Below are positions 7,723 through 14,699 of a DNA stretch of 64,000 nt, in pieces; the stretch's first letter is position 1; each line of letters opens with the position of its first letter. The position numbers and the translations under genes are program-made. Location of the stretch: assembly GCA_963625685.1 (NCBI GenBank), contig CAVFTR010000007.1, positions 40,081-104,080 on the forward strand, in the 5' to 3' direction. Origin of the DNA: F23-B02 sp963625685 (GTDB lineage: Bacteria > Bacillota > Clostridia > Oscillospirales > Oscillospiraceae). The notes below the pieces were generated by a model. It was not told the DNA's origin, made no database searches, and saw nothing but the letters and a program-made list of their open reading frames with translations.

Positions 7723-7941
7723 ATGAATTACAGGGATATTATACGCGGCGTTCGGGAGGACAGGGATTATACGCAGGCCAAAATCGGGCAGGTGCTGAAC
7801 AAATCACAGCAGGGCTACAGCCATATCGAATCCGGAAGAGCGGAGCTGAAGATCGACGATCTGATAAAGCTGTGCAAATTTTACGATCTTTCCGCCGACT
7901 ATCTGATAGGCCTGACCGACGCTCCGAAAAGCTACAAGTAA
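7723..7941 (+). CDS. XRE-family helix-turn-helix repressor
   Basis: 72 residues, essentially a single Cro/C1-type HTH domain: TQAKIGQVLNKSQQGYSHIE is the helix-turn-helix, followed by the usual LIKLCKFYDLSADYLIGL helices. AGGAG precedes the ATG by a good distance. It is divergent from the Cys-rich operon and the twin TACTCA dyads lie between them. It is therefore the likely repressor of that operon and of itself (inference from arrangement). Confidence 0.88.
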   Translation: MNYRDIIRGVREDRDYTQAKIGQVLNKSQQGYSHIESGRAELKIDDLIKLCKFYDLSADYLIGLTDAPKSYK

Positions 7942-8004
7942 ACAGGCGCTTGCTTTACCGTACAACGGACAGTTTTTTAATTGATGCCGTTTTTCAAAAA
8001 ATAT

Positions 8005-8034
8005 GCGCTCCTGCTTTTGCGAAAGCGGGAGCGC
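8005..8034. repeat. 13-bp palindromic hairpin unit
   Basis: GCGCTCCTGCTTT (8005-8017) pairs with 8022-8034 around a 4-base loop, with one G-T pair. On the minus strand it is followed by AUAUUUUUUG, so it can act as a terminator. Both strands read through as Ala-Phe-Ala-Lys-Ala-Gly-type peptides, a trait of dispersed palindromic units. Only this copy is seen in the window. Confidence 0.6.
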
Positions 8035-8062
8035 GTTGTATCTGCGGATATTGAGATTTCAT

Positions 8063-8206
8063 GCCGTAATCGCGGAGCGCGTAATACGGAGGAGACGTCA
8101 CACAGCAATGAATGCTGTCATCGGGCAGTGTTTTCAGGATTTCAAGGCAATCGCCGGTATGAATGATGTAAAGTTGTATGGTGGTGTACCTCCTTGCTTG
8201 TTTCAT
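8063..8206 (-). pseudogene. DNA methyltransferase, N-terminal fragment
   Basis: From the ATG at 8206 the frame gives the start of an amino-methyltransferase: IIHTGDCLEIL followed by LPDDSIHCCVTSPPYYALRDYG, the N-terminal block and the SPPY catalytic motif of N4/N6 methylases. Similarity stops right after DYG at about 8063, and the frame then runs into the palindromic unit. The remaining several hundred residues are missing, so this is a gene remnant without activity. Confidence 0.7.
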
Positions 8207-8266
8207 TGAAATGTTGTCGGGTTTCTTTGTAAACTTTTCAGCGAGACCATTGTTTTTTCTCTCGCG

Positions 8267-8557
8267 TTGAAGTATAATATCCATGGCAATGAGAAAAATG
8301 CCAAAGGAAAGGTCACTCCGGTTGCGCGGGAGATCGACTTCATTGCGGCCTCCGGCGGCAAGAAGACCTATATTCAGTCTGCCTACGCATTGGGAACAGA
8401 GGAAAAGGCACTCGCCGAGAACAAGCCCCTCGCGCTGACCGGCGATTCCTTCCCGAAGATCATCGTGCGTCATGACATTCGCAAGCGTTGGTATGATGAT
8501 AACGGCATTCTCAATATCAGCGTCATCGACTTCCTGCTGGATGACACACTTGTCTAA
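8267..8557 (+). pseudogene. DUF4143-type ATPase, C-terminal fragment
   Basis: About 96 codons that match the C-terminal end of AAA_14/DUF4143 ATPases: a REIDFIA motif (the PD-(D/E)XK-like part), a YIQSAYAL strand, then FPKIIV and NISVIDFLLDD. The ATPase domain is absent upstream, and no ribosome binding site supports the TTG/ATG-like starts. It belongs to a different subfamily from the intact ATPase at 8740-9954, so it is not its duplicate. Remnant of a lost gene. Confidence 0.7.
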
Positions 8558-8574
8558 ATTCTCTTAAAACAAAA

Positions 8575-8611
8575 CTGCTCACCGTGATTAGCTCATGGTG
8601 GGCAGTTTTTT
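8575..8611 (+). terminator. Intrinsic terminator
   Basis: Stem CTGCTCACC (8575-8583) with GGTGGGCAG (8597-8605), one G-T pair, then six T. It ends the + strand ATPase fragment. Confidence 0.75.
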
Positions 8612-8738
8612 AGTCCGAGAAGAACTCGTCCGGCTCGTAGTCCTCGTCGAGATCGTCAAGCTCGTCCGCCCAGCGGTCGAAAATGTCCTCGGCTTCCTTT
8701 GCCGCGCCGCGCTGTTTTGCGGGATGCTGGGCTTCATG
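8610..8738 (-). pseudogene. Acidic C-terminal remnant of an unidentified protein
   Basis: A minus-strand frame with no start ends at the stop codon 8612-8610. It reads AEDIFDRWADELDDLDEDY and ends in EPDEFFSD, a strongly acidic tail with coding-like composition. I believe similar tails occur on proteins of Firmicutes mobile elements, but I cannot name the family. It begins inside the end of the neighbouring ATPase in another frame, so only the 3' end survives. Confidence 0.4.
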
Positions 8739-8739
8739 T

Positions 8740-9954
8740 TCAGTTCCATTCCTCAGCCAGGAGGAAATCGCGGATATTCCGGTGCTTGATACCGTTTCGG
8801 CTCATATCAAGCTCATCGAGAGAAACAACGTACTTCGGGAAGTTGTCGCGGATGCTGTCATACGCACCAAACTCACGGTTGACCGTTTCCTCCGATGCCA
8901 GCAGATAAGTGACCTGAACATACAGCTTTTCGCCGCGCTTGTCGCATACAAAATCAATTTCCTTATCGCCCGTTCTGCCGACAGTCACTTCATAACCCCG
9001 GCGCAGCAATTCCAGATACACGATATTCTCCAAAATGAGATTGATGTCCCGCATATTGCCGCCGAAAACAGCCTCACGGATGCCATGATCGGCAATATAA
9101 TACTTTTCATTGGAGGCAAGAACCTGTTTCCCCTGCAAATCTTCCCGCTTCACCTGATAGAACAGGTACGCCTCGCAGCAGTATTTGATATAGTTCAGGA
9201 TCGTCTCCGGGGCAACGGTGCGCTGTTCGTTTTTCAGAAACTTCGCAAGCGAGGTCGCGGAGAAGGTAGTCCCCACATTGGCGATCACATAGGCAATGAT
9301 CCGCTCCAGCAAGTCAACATCCCGGATTTTATTCCGCTTCACAATGTCCTTGAGCTGGACAGAGTTGAACAGATCATGAAGATATTGCTTGGACGGCGCA
9401 TCCGCATAGCGGAGGTTTGCGAGGTAAGGCATACCTCCGGCAAGCAGGTACTTTTGGAAACACTGCTGAATGGACGCATCGGGCGCAATCGAACGGTACA
9501 GCTCCGTGAACTCTCCGAATGAGAACGGATAGATCACAAACTCCACATACCGACCGCCCAAATAAGTCGCAAGCTCACCGGACAGCAGCTTTGCATTGGA
9601 GCCGGTGATATAAATGTCGCAGTCCAGCGAAACGCGGAGAGAGTTGATGCACTTCTCCCAGTCCTTTACCTCCTGTATCTCATCAAAGAACAAATAGACC
9701 TTGCCCTCTATTCCTGCGGCTCTTGCGGTGATCTCGTCATGCAGAGCCTGTGCGGTTTGCGGGTGGGAATAGCTCATATCTTCAAAGTTCAGGGAGATAA
9801 ACTGCGCAGGGCCGACGCCGGACTCCGTGAGTTCCTGCTTGATCAGCTCCAACATGACCGACTTCCCGCAGCGGCGGATACCGGTCATGACCTTGATAAG
9901 CTCTGTTCCGATAAACGGACGGATACGGCTCATATACAGTTCGCGTTTGATCAT
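8740..9954 (-). CDS. AAA_14/DUF4143 family ATPase
   Basis: 404 residues. Walker A GIRRCGKS is at about 25-32, Walker B FFDEIQEV near 90, the sensor strand ITGSNAKLL follows, and the C-terminal half is the DUF4143 domain ending in an EIDFVCD/YVQVTY motif like PD-(D/E)XK nucleases. Such proteins are common in anaerobe genomes, often in mobile regions, and their role is not established. The ATG at 9954 (MIKRELYM) has AAAGGGG upstream. It is the only intact gene among the fragments at 8000-8740. Confidence 0.88.
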   Translation of the reverse strand: MIKRELYMSRIRPFIGTELIKVMTGIRRCGKSVMLELIKQELTESGVGPAQFISLNFEDMSYSHPQTAQALHDEITARAAGIEGKVYLFFDEIQEVKDWEKCINSLRVSLDCDIYITGSNAKLLSGELATYLGGRYVEFVIYPFSFGEFTELYRSIAPDASIQQCFQKYLLAGGMPYLANLRYADAPSKQYLHDLFNSVQLKDIVKRNKIRDVDLLERIIAYVIANVGTTFSATSLAKFLKNEQRTVAPETILNYIKYCCEAYLFYQVKREDLQGKQVLASNEKYYIADHGIREAVFGGNMRDINLILENIVYLELLRRGYEVTVGRTGDKEIDFVCDKRGEKLYVQVTYLLASEETVNREFGAYDSIRDNFPKYVVSLDELDMSRNGIKHRNIRDFLLAEEWN

Positions 9955-10264
9955 AAGGCTTTGCCCCTTTCCGTGGCTGACCGCAGTACAGCGCACTTAC
10001 AGGTGAAGCTCAATGGTGAAATTGTGAATTTATAAGTTATAACTGATAAAATGCAAAGCTCGACAAGAACTTTCAGATAAGCTTAGTTTAAACAAGCTTG
10101 ATGCTCGGAAATGTCGATTATGCCCCTAAACTACACGCCCGGTGCCGTGATAAAGGCGTGGAGCAGCTTATATCAGGATGGAAAAGCAAGCGGCGTACCG
10201 GCAATATTTTTCTCGATATTCGCCCCAAAGTGCAAGCACGATCGTGCGCGGCCGGGGCGGAGCG
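9955..10264. other. Gene-free interval between the ATPase and merR genes
   Basis: About 310 bases with no convincing gene. It contains AGTTATAACT and paired AAGCTT sites around a GTTTAAAC palindrome near 10030-10100, and the right copy of the 23-bp direct repeat at 10227-10249. Short open frames here lack ribosome binding sites and family similarity. Confidence 0.5.
10227..10249 (+). repeat. 23-bp direct repeat, right copy (island boundary candidate)
   Basis: Same orientation as 6120-6142, with 22 of 23 bases identical (middle base a instead of g). It lies just before the merR gene end. It is a candidate attachment or duplication sequence for the AT-richer segment, or a dispersed repeat. Confidence 0.75.
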
Positions 10265-10702
10265 CTATTTATGCGCGTTTTCGTAGACGGGCCTTATATC
10301 CTCCGGAAGTCGGTCCGGGATCATGGCCCGCAGCCGCTCCTCGTCTCCGTCGTTTATTGCCTGCTCATAGTACCAGCATTTGAATTTCAGCATGTCCAGC
10401 GCACGGTTCATGCGCTCTATCTCCGCCTCCATGTGCGCCCTCTGCGCTTCAAACATCGCCCTGCGCTGCGGATATGTCGACGGCCCCTCCACGCACCAGT
10501 CCATGAACTGCCGTATGTCCTTTATCTCCATGCCGGTTTTTTTCAGACATTCGATCACTCTGAGCGCTTCGATCTCCGTATCGCTGAATTTGCGGATACC
10601 GGACTCTCGCTCCAGCCGCGGAAACAGCCCCTGCTTGTCATAATAGCGCAGCGTGGAGACGGGCAAGCCGAACAGCTCCGCCACCTGTCCGATCGTGTAC
10701 AT
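10265..10702 (-). CDS. MerR-family transcriptional regulator
   Basis: 145 residues: N-terminal winged helix TIGQVAELFGLPVSTLRYYDKQGL, then a coiled-coil dimer helix and a short C-terminal part. There is no cysteine set like that of metal sensors, so it fits the group that senses organic or redox signals. The ATG at 10702 has GGAGG eight bases upstream. It is divergent from the flavodoxin gene, whose promoter has the 19-bp spacer that MerR proteins act on. Confidence 0.9.
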   Translation of the reverse strand: MYTIGQVAELFGLPVSTLRYYDKQGLFPRLERESGIRKFSDTEIEALRVIECLKKTGMEIKDIRQFMDWCVEGPSTYPQRRAMFEAQRAHMEAEIERMNRALDMLKFKCWYYEQAINDGDEERLRAMIPDRLPEDIRPVYENAHK

Positions 10703-10734
10703 AAAAAATCCTCCGAAAAATTTTCAAAAATATC

Positions 10735-10765
10735 TTGACCTGAAGTCAGGTTCAGATGCTATTAT
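10735..10765 (+). promoter_or_regulatory. MerR-type promoter with 19-bp spacer and dyad
   Basis: TTGACC (10735-10740), 19 bases, TATTAT (10760-10765). A dyad ACCTGA-AG-TCAGGT lies at 10738-10751 within the -35/spacer region. Overlong 19-bp spacers with a central dyad are the hallmark of MerR-activated promoters, so the adjacent regulator probably drives the flavodoxin and CMD-cupin genes. Confidence 0.85.
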
Positions 10766-10809
10766 TAGAATATCACATACAAAAGCAAAGCGCAAGGAGG
10801 AAAACGAGC

Positions 10810-11289
10810 ATGAAAAAGATTTTGATAGCCTATTTTTCCGCAGGCGGAGCGACCGCAAGGCTGGCAAAGACCATTGCGGACGCTTCCGGCGGCGACTTGT
10901 TTGAAATAAAGCCGCAGCTGCCTTATGCCGCCGCCGACCTCGACTGGACGGACAGCCGCAGCCGCAGCACCGTTGAGATGAACGATGCAGGCAGCCGTCC
11001 CGCGATCGCCGAGCGGGTGGAGAACATGATGCAGTATGACACGGTGTTCGTCGGCTTTCCCATCTGGTGGTATCAGGCGCCGCGCATCATCGAAGCCTTC
11101 TTGGAAAGCTATGATCTCGCCGGCAAGACCCTCATCCCCTTTGCCACCTCCGGCGGCAGCGGCATGGGCAAAACGGGCAGTATTCTCAAGGCCGTCTGCC
11201 CCGCGGCGACGTGGCTGACGGGTAAGCGTATGCAGAGCAGCGAAAGCGCCTCCGCCGTGCGCAGGTGGCTCGATGAGCTCGGGATTTGA
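10810..11289 (+). CDS. Flavodoxin-family protein
   Basis: 159 residues. The N-terminal FMN phosphate loop reads YFSAGGATARLAK and a second flavin loop is near GFPIWWYQAPRII, followed by FATSGGSGMGK. These are the marks of the flavodoxin_4-type electron carrier or quinone/NAD(P)H reductase group. The ATG at 10810 has AGGAGG upstream; the open frame extends left without support. It is followed 16 bases later by the CMD-cupin gene under the same MerR-type promoter. Confidence 0.9.
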   Translation: MKKILIAYFSAGGATARLAKTIADASGGDLFEIKPQLPYAAADLDWTDSRSRSTVEMNDAGSRPAIAERVENMMQYDTVFVGFPIWWYQAPRIIEAFLESYDLAGKTLIPFATSGGSGMGKTGSILKAVCPAATWLTGKRMQSSESASAVRRWLDELGI

Positions 11290-11305
11290 CGGGAGGTAAT
11301 CGAAC

Positions 11306-12067
11306 ATGGCAGTAAAGCAAACGGCAGGCAGAGAGGCCTTGGGCGAGTTCGCGCCGAAGTTCGCCCAGCTCAACGACGATGTTCTCTTCGGCGAGGTATG
11401 GAGCAGAGAGGACAGGCTGTCTCTGCGGGATCGCAGCATCGTGACGGTAGCTGCGCTTATGGCGCAGGGGCTGACCGATCCCTCGTTTCAGTACCATCTG
11501 ATGTCTGCGAAGAATAACGGCGTGAGCAAAACGGAGATCGCGGAGATACTGACCCACGCGGCGTTTTACGCGGGCTGGCCCAAGGCCTGGGCGGCCTTCC
11601 GCATGGCAAAGGATGTCTGGGCCGGGGACGATACCGGCGATGCAAAGGCCAGGCATCAAAGTGAAATGGTATTCCCAATCGGCGAGCCCAACGACGCCTT
11701 CGCCGAGTATTTCATCGGGCAGAGCTACCTCGCGCCTCTTTCCACGCAGCAGGCCGGCATTTACAACGTGACCTTCGAGCCGGGCTGCCGCAACAACTGG
11801 CACATTCATCGCGCGAAAAGCGGCGGCGGACAGATACTCGTCTGCGTCGCGGGACGCGGCTTCTATCAGGAATGGGGCAAGGCGGCGCAGGAGCTTCGTC
11901 CGGGCGATGTTGTAAATATTCCGGTCGGCGTAAAGCACTGGCACGGAGCCGCGCCGGACAGCTGGTTTTCGCATCTGGCTGTCGAGGTCCCGGGCGAGGA
12001 AGCCTCAAACGAATGGCTCGAGACCGTGGACGACGCGGAATATAAAAAAGCGGCCTGCATAATATAA
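11306..12067 (+). CDS. Carboxymuconolactone decarboxylase-cupin fusion protein
   Basis: 253 residues with two domains. About 1-110 is a CMD/AhpD-like helical domain with RSIVTVAALMAQG and the ILTHAAFYAGWPKA helix, but without the CxxC of peroxidase-active AhpD. About 140-240 is a cupin barrel with HIH and HWHG metal-ligand positions. CMD-cupin fusions next to flavodoxins and MerR regulators are frequent in anaerobes and probably handle reactive small molecules; the substrate is unknown. A GGAGG site lies before the ATG. Confidence 0.88.
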   Translation: MAVKQTAGREALGEFAPKFAQLNDDVLFGEVWSREDRLSLRDRSIVTVAALMAQGLTDPSFQYHLMSAKNNGVSKTEIAEILTHAAFYAGWPKAWAAFRMAKDVWAGDDTGDAKARHQSEMVFPIGEPNDAFAEYFIGQSYLAPLSTQQAGIYNVTFEPGCRNNWHIHRAKSGGGQILVCVAGRGFYQEWGKAAQELRPGDVVNIPVGVKHWHGAAPDSWFSHLAVEVPGEEASNEWLETVDDAEYKKAACII

Positions 12068-12075
12068 TTTAAAAT

Positions 12076-12103
12076 CAAAAAGCTCCCCAAGGGGAGCTTT
12101 TTG
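12076..12103. terminator. Bidirectional intrinsic terminator
   Basis: CAAAAAGCTCCCC (12076-12088) pairs perfectly with 12091-12103 over a 2-base turn. It separates the convergent CMD-cupin and lipoprotein genes. Confidence 0.85.
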
Positions 12104-12120
12104 TGTTTATATGCGGCAGC

Positions 12121-12807
12121 TTACGACCCGAGCTCTTCAAGAGGCTTGAACAGCGTATTTCCCTCCTCGAAGCCGTACTGAACGTCGCCTATGGTGAGCA
12201 CTCCGTCCGCCCAGCTCTTGAAGGCTCCGTCATAGAGATGCCTGTCCGAGCCCGAGCCCATGTGCCAATAGTTAGAGTTGCAGATCAGTGTCTGCTCCGT
12301 CCCGTCCGGCTTTTTGGCGCTGATAACAAGCTCCTGCTTCCCGTCGTCCGCGTCAAAGTCGACCCATCCGACGAACGTGACCGCCGAGCTGTCGATATCC
12401 GCAATGTAATCTCTCGAATATGAGCCGTTGGTGGAGTACGGATCATCGCCCGTGCCGACAAAGGCCGTTATGCCGCCCAGATCGGTAACGCCGTCGCTTG
12501 CGCCCTGCGATATGAGATAAAATACCTCTTTCTTTCCGTCCCCGTTCCAGTCATAGAAGCAGACGGCATATTGGGTCCGCGTCTCTTCCGTATTATCGTC
12601 TTTGTACTCATCCTGAAGAGGCTTGGTCGCGTCCGCCGTGAAATCCGCAAGAACTCCGGGGAGCAGCTCGGTCTTCTCCTCGACCGGAGTGCTTTCCTTC
12701 GCGTCCTTTTCCGTACCGCCGCCGCTGCCGCCGCCTCCCTTTTCACCGCAGGCGCAAAGCGAGAGTATCATGAGCGCGGCCATCAATGCTGCCAATATTT
12801 TTTTCAT
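12121..12807 (-). CDS. Lipoprotein with FG-GAP-like DxNxD repeats
   Basis: 228 residues. The ATG at 12807 has GGAGGG close by. The N-terminal signal peptide ends in the lipobox LSLCAC, so the protein is a membrane-anchored lipoprotein. A Gly/Ser linker follows. Two segments, YDWNGDGKKEV and VDFDADDGKQEL, resemble the calcium-binding loops of FG-GAP/VCBS propeller repeats, but the protein is too short for a full propeller. Function unknown. Confidence 0.75.
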   Translation of the reverse strand: MKKILAALMAALMILSLCACGEKGGGGSGGGTEKDAKESTPVEEKTELLPGVLADFTADATKPLQDEYKDDNTEETRTQYAVCFYDWNGDGKKEVFYLISQGASDGVTDLGGITAFVGTGDDPYSTNGSYSRDYIADIDSSAVTFVGWVDFDADDGKQELVISAKKPDGTEQTLICNSNYWHMGSGSDRHLYDGAFKSWADGVLTIGDVQYGFEEGNTLFKPLEELGS

Positions 12808-12973
12808 TGGTCCCTCCTGTTCCGGCTTGTCAGCCGTAGATATATTCCGCACATTTGCACACCTGCAGGGCAAATGTCCATACAAGTATAATATCTCACC
12901 CCCCCCATTTTGTCAACACTTTGTCAACGCCATACAGATAAGCCCCGCCGCATTTATGCTGATATCGCAAAAA

Positions 12974-12998
12974 ACAGCGGATGCAGAGCATCCGCTGT
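12974..12998. terminator. Intrinsic terminator after htrA (bidirectional)
   Basis: ACAGCGGATGC (12974-12984) pairs with GCATCCGCTGT (12988-12998), with T-runs on both sides. It lies 29 bases after the htrA stop on the minus strand. Confidence 0.85.
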
Positions 12999-13026
12999 TT
13001 TTTCATTTCATCATTTCATTGAGGCC

Positions 13027-14394
13027 TCAGCCGCCGTAGCCGAAGAAGCCGGGCATCTGCTGCTGTTGCTGCTGCTGAGACTGCGAGCCCTGCTGGCTGC
13101 TCTGCTCGCCCGCGGTGGCGGAGCTGGTCTGCTCGCCGATAGTCACGGTAACGCTGAGGGTCTGGCCCTGGCGGTAGACGCTGAGTGTGATGGTATCTCC
13201 GGCCTCGTGGTCGGATATGACAGAGCTCAGGCCGCTCTTGCCGCTTATCGCCTCGCCGTCGACGGCGGTGATGATGTCGTTTGCCTGAAGTCCGGCCTTC
13301 TCCGCGGGGCCTCCCTCGGTGACGGATACGACGGCAGCGCCTGCGGGAGTTCCGTAGTTGATCGCCTCGTCGCTCACGTCGGAGACCATGACGCCGATGT
13401 AGGGCTTGGTGACGTAGCCCTTTTCGATGATGCTGTCAACGATGCTGCGCACGGAGTTTATGGGGATGGCAAAGCCTATGTTGTCTATAGACGCGCCGGA
13501 GCTCGAGGAGCCGGAGTACTTGGCGTTGGTTATGCCGATGACCTCGCCGTAGAGATTGAACAGCGCGCCGCCGGAGTTGCCGGAGTTTATCGCGCAGTCG
13601 GTCTGGATGAGCTCCATTGTGACGTTGCTGGACAAGGTGACCTCGCGGTCAAGGGCGCTGACGGCGCCGGTGGTGAGCGAGAAGGTCAGCTCGCCGAGCG
13701 GATTGCCGATGGCGACGACGGGGTCGCCGACGTTGAGGTTATCCGAATCGCCTATCGTCACGGGAGTGAGCCCCTCCGCGTCGATCTTCAGGACGGCAAT
13801 GTCGTTGCTCTCGTCGTAGCCGATAAGCTGCGCGTCGTAGCTCGTGCCGTCATAAAGCGTGGCCTTTATCGAGCTTGCGGACTCGATGACGTGGTAGTTT
13901 GTGAGGATATAGCCGTCGGAGGAATAGATAAAGCCCGAGCCGGAGGCCGCAGACTGCGTGGTGTAGCCCCAGAAGTTGGTGGTGACCTGGGTGGTTATGC
14001 CGACGGTGGAGTTAACGTTGGCGGCATACACCTCGGCGGCGCTCATCTGCTTGCCGGTGTCTACGCTCACGGTGTTTATTACCGAGCTTGCGCGCTTGCC
14101 CTCGTATACTGTGCTGCCGGCGGAGGTGCCGCCGAGGACCGCGTTTCCTATCGCCGAGCCGCCGAAGCCCGCGAGCATCGCGGCGACGAGGACGCCGGCG
14201 ACCATCGCGCCGGGCTTTTTCCAGAACGGCTTTTTCTCTGCTTTGGGAGCCTCGGGCGCGGCGGCGGGAGCGGCGCTCTCAGCCGAGGTCTTCCCGTCCT
14301 CCGGCCTGTGGCCGTAGAAGAAGCTGTACTCTCCGTCCACGGGAGCGTTCTGCTGCTCCTGAATATCGTCGTTTTTATTTTCCATGTTTTCCAT
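13027..14394 (-). CDS. Membrane-anchored HtrA/DegP-like serine protease
   Basis: 455 residues: a cytoplasmic tail, one membrane segment at about 62-85, a trypsin-like domain with His in TNYHV, Asp in SNDIAVL and Ser in GNSGGAL, then a PDZ domain beginning near KPYIGVMV. It should degrade or refold misfolded proteins at the outer face of the membrane. The C terminus is unusual: a Gln/Ser-rich tail with a seven-Gln run encoded by a CTG/TTG-type triplet run, ending in GFFGYGG. It is divergent from a two-component system, the same neighbourhood as B. subtilis htrB-cssRS. Confidence 0.93.
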   Translation of the reverse strand: MENMENKNDDIQEQQNAPVDGEYSFFYGHRPEDGKTSAESAAPAAAPEAPKAEKKPFWKKPGAMVAGVLVAAMLAGFGGSAIGNAVLGGTSAGSTVYEGKRASSVINTVSVDTGKQMSAAEVYAANVNSTVGITTQVTTNFWGYTTQSAASGSGFIYSSDGYILTNYHVIESASSIKATLYDGTSYDAQLIGYDESNDIAVLKIDAEGLTPVTIGDSDNLNVGDPVVAIGNPLGELTFSLTTGAVSALDREVTLSSNVTMELIQTDCAINSGNSGGALFNLYGEVIGITNAKYSGSSSSGASIDNIGFAIPINSVRSIVDSIIEKGYVTKPYIGVMVSDVSDEAINYGTPAGAAVVSVTEGGPAEKAGLQANDIITAVDGEAISGKSGLSSVISDHEAGDTITLSVYRQGQTLSVTVTIGEQTSSATAGEQSSQQGSQSQQQQQQQMPGFFGYGG

Positions 14395-14699
14395 GATACT
14401 GACCTCCTTGATTTATCTCAACACCGGGACTTTCGGGCCCGGCGCTCGCTGTTGGTCTGCCGCTTCGGCGAAGCCTCTTCGCCCGGTGGGCAGTTACCCT
14501 CCGGCGGGAACTCGGATATGACGCCGGTATGTGCTGTATTTCGTGGAACTGTCATGAGAATAAGCCCCCTACCTGAAATGAGCTGAAAAAGATATGTTAG
14601 CAAAATATGAATTTGCTTTTATTTTTTCCGCGCTGCTGTTAAAATGGTTTCAGGTTCGTTTCAGCTATGCATATTAATATATGTAACAGAGGTGATACC
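14395..14699. promoter_or_regulatory. htrA/two-component divergent control region with TTTCAG direct repeats
   Basis: Two pairs of tandem TTTCAG hexamers: on the plus strand at 14648-14653 and 14659-14664 (11-base pitch), and on the minus strand at 14588-14583 and 14578-14573 (10-base pitch). Tandem sites at 10-11 bp spacing are what OmpR-family regulators bind. One pair faces the regulator gene and one faces htrA, suggesting autoregulation and htrA control by the adjacent response regulator. No open frame in this interval looks like a gene. Confidence 0.6.

Noticed and set aside
7994..8473. A 159-codon minus-strand protein gene
   Set aside because: It joins antisense of the ATPase fragment, the methyltransferase stump and the palindromic unit; only the stump from 8206 has family similarity.
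10098..10286. Short + strand open frames before merR
   Set aside because: No ribosome binding site or recognisable similarity, and they run into the direct repeat and the merR end.
12910..14586. A 558-codon open frame on the + strand opposite htrA
   Set aside because: Shadow of the GC-rich htrA gene; low-complexity Val/Ala/Gly/Asp composition.
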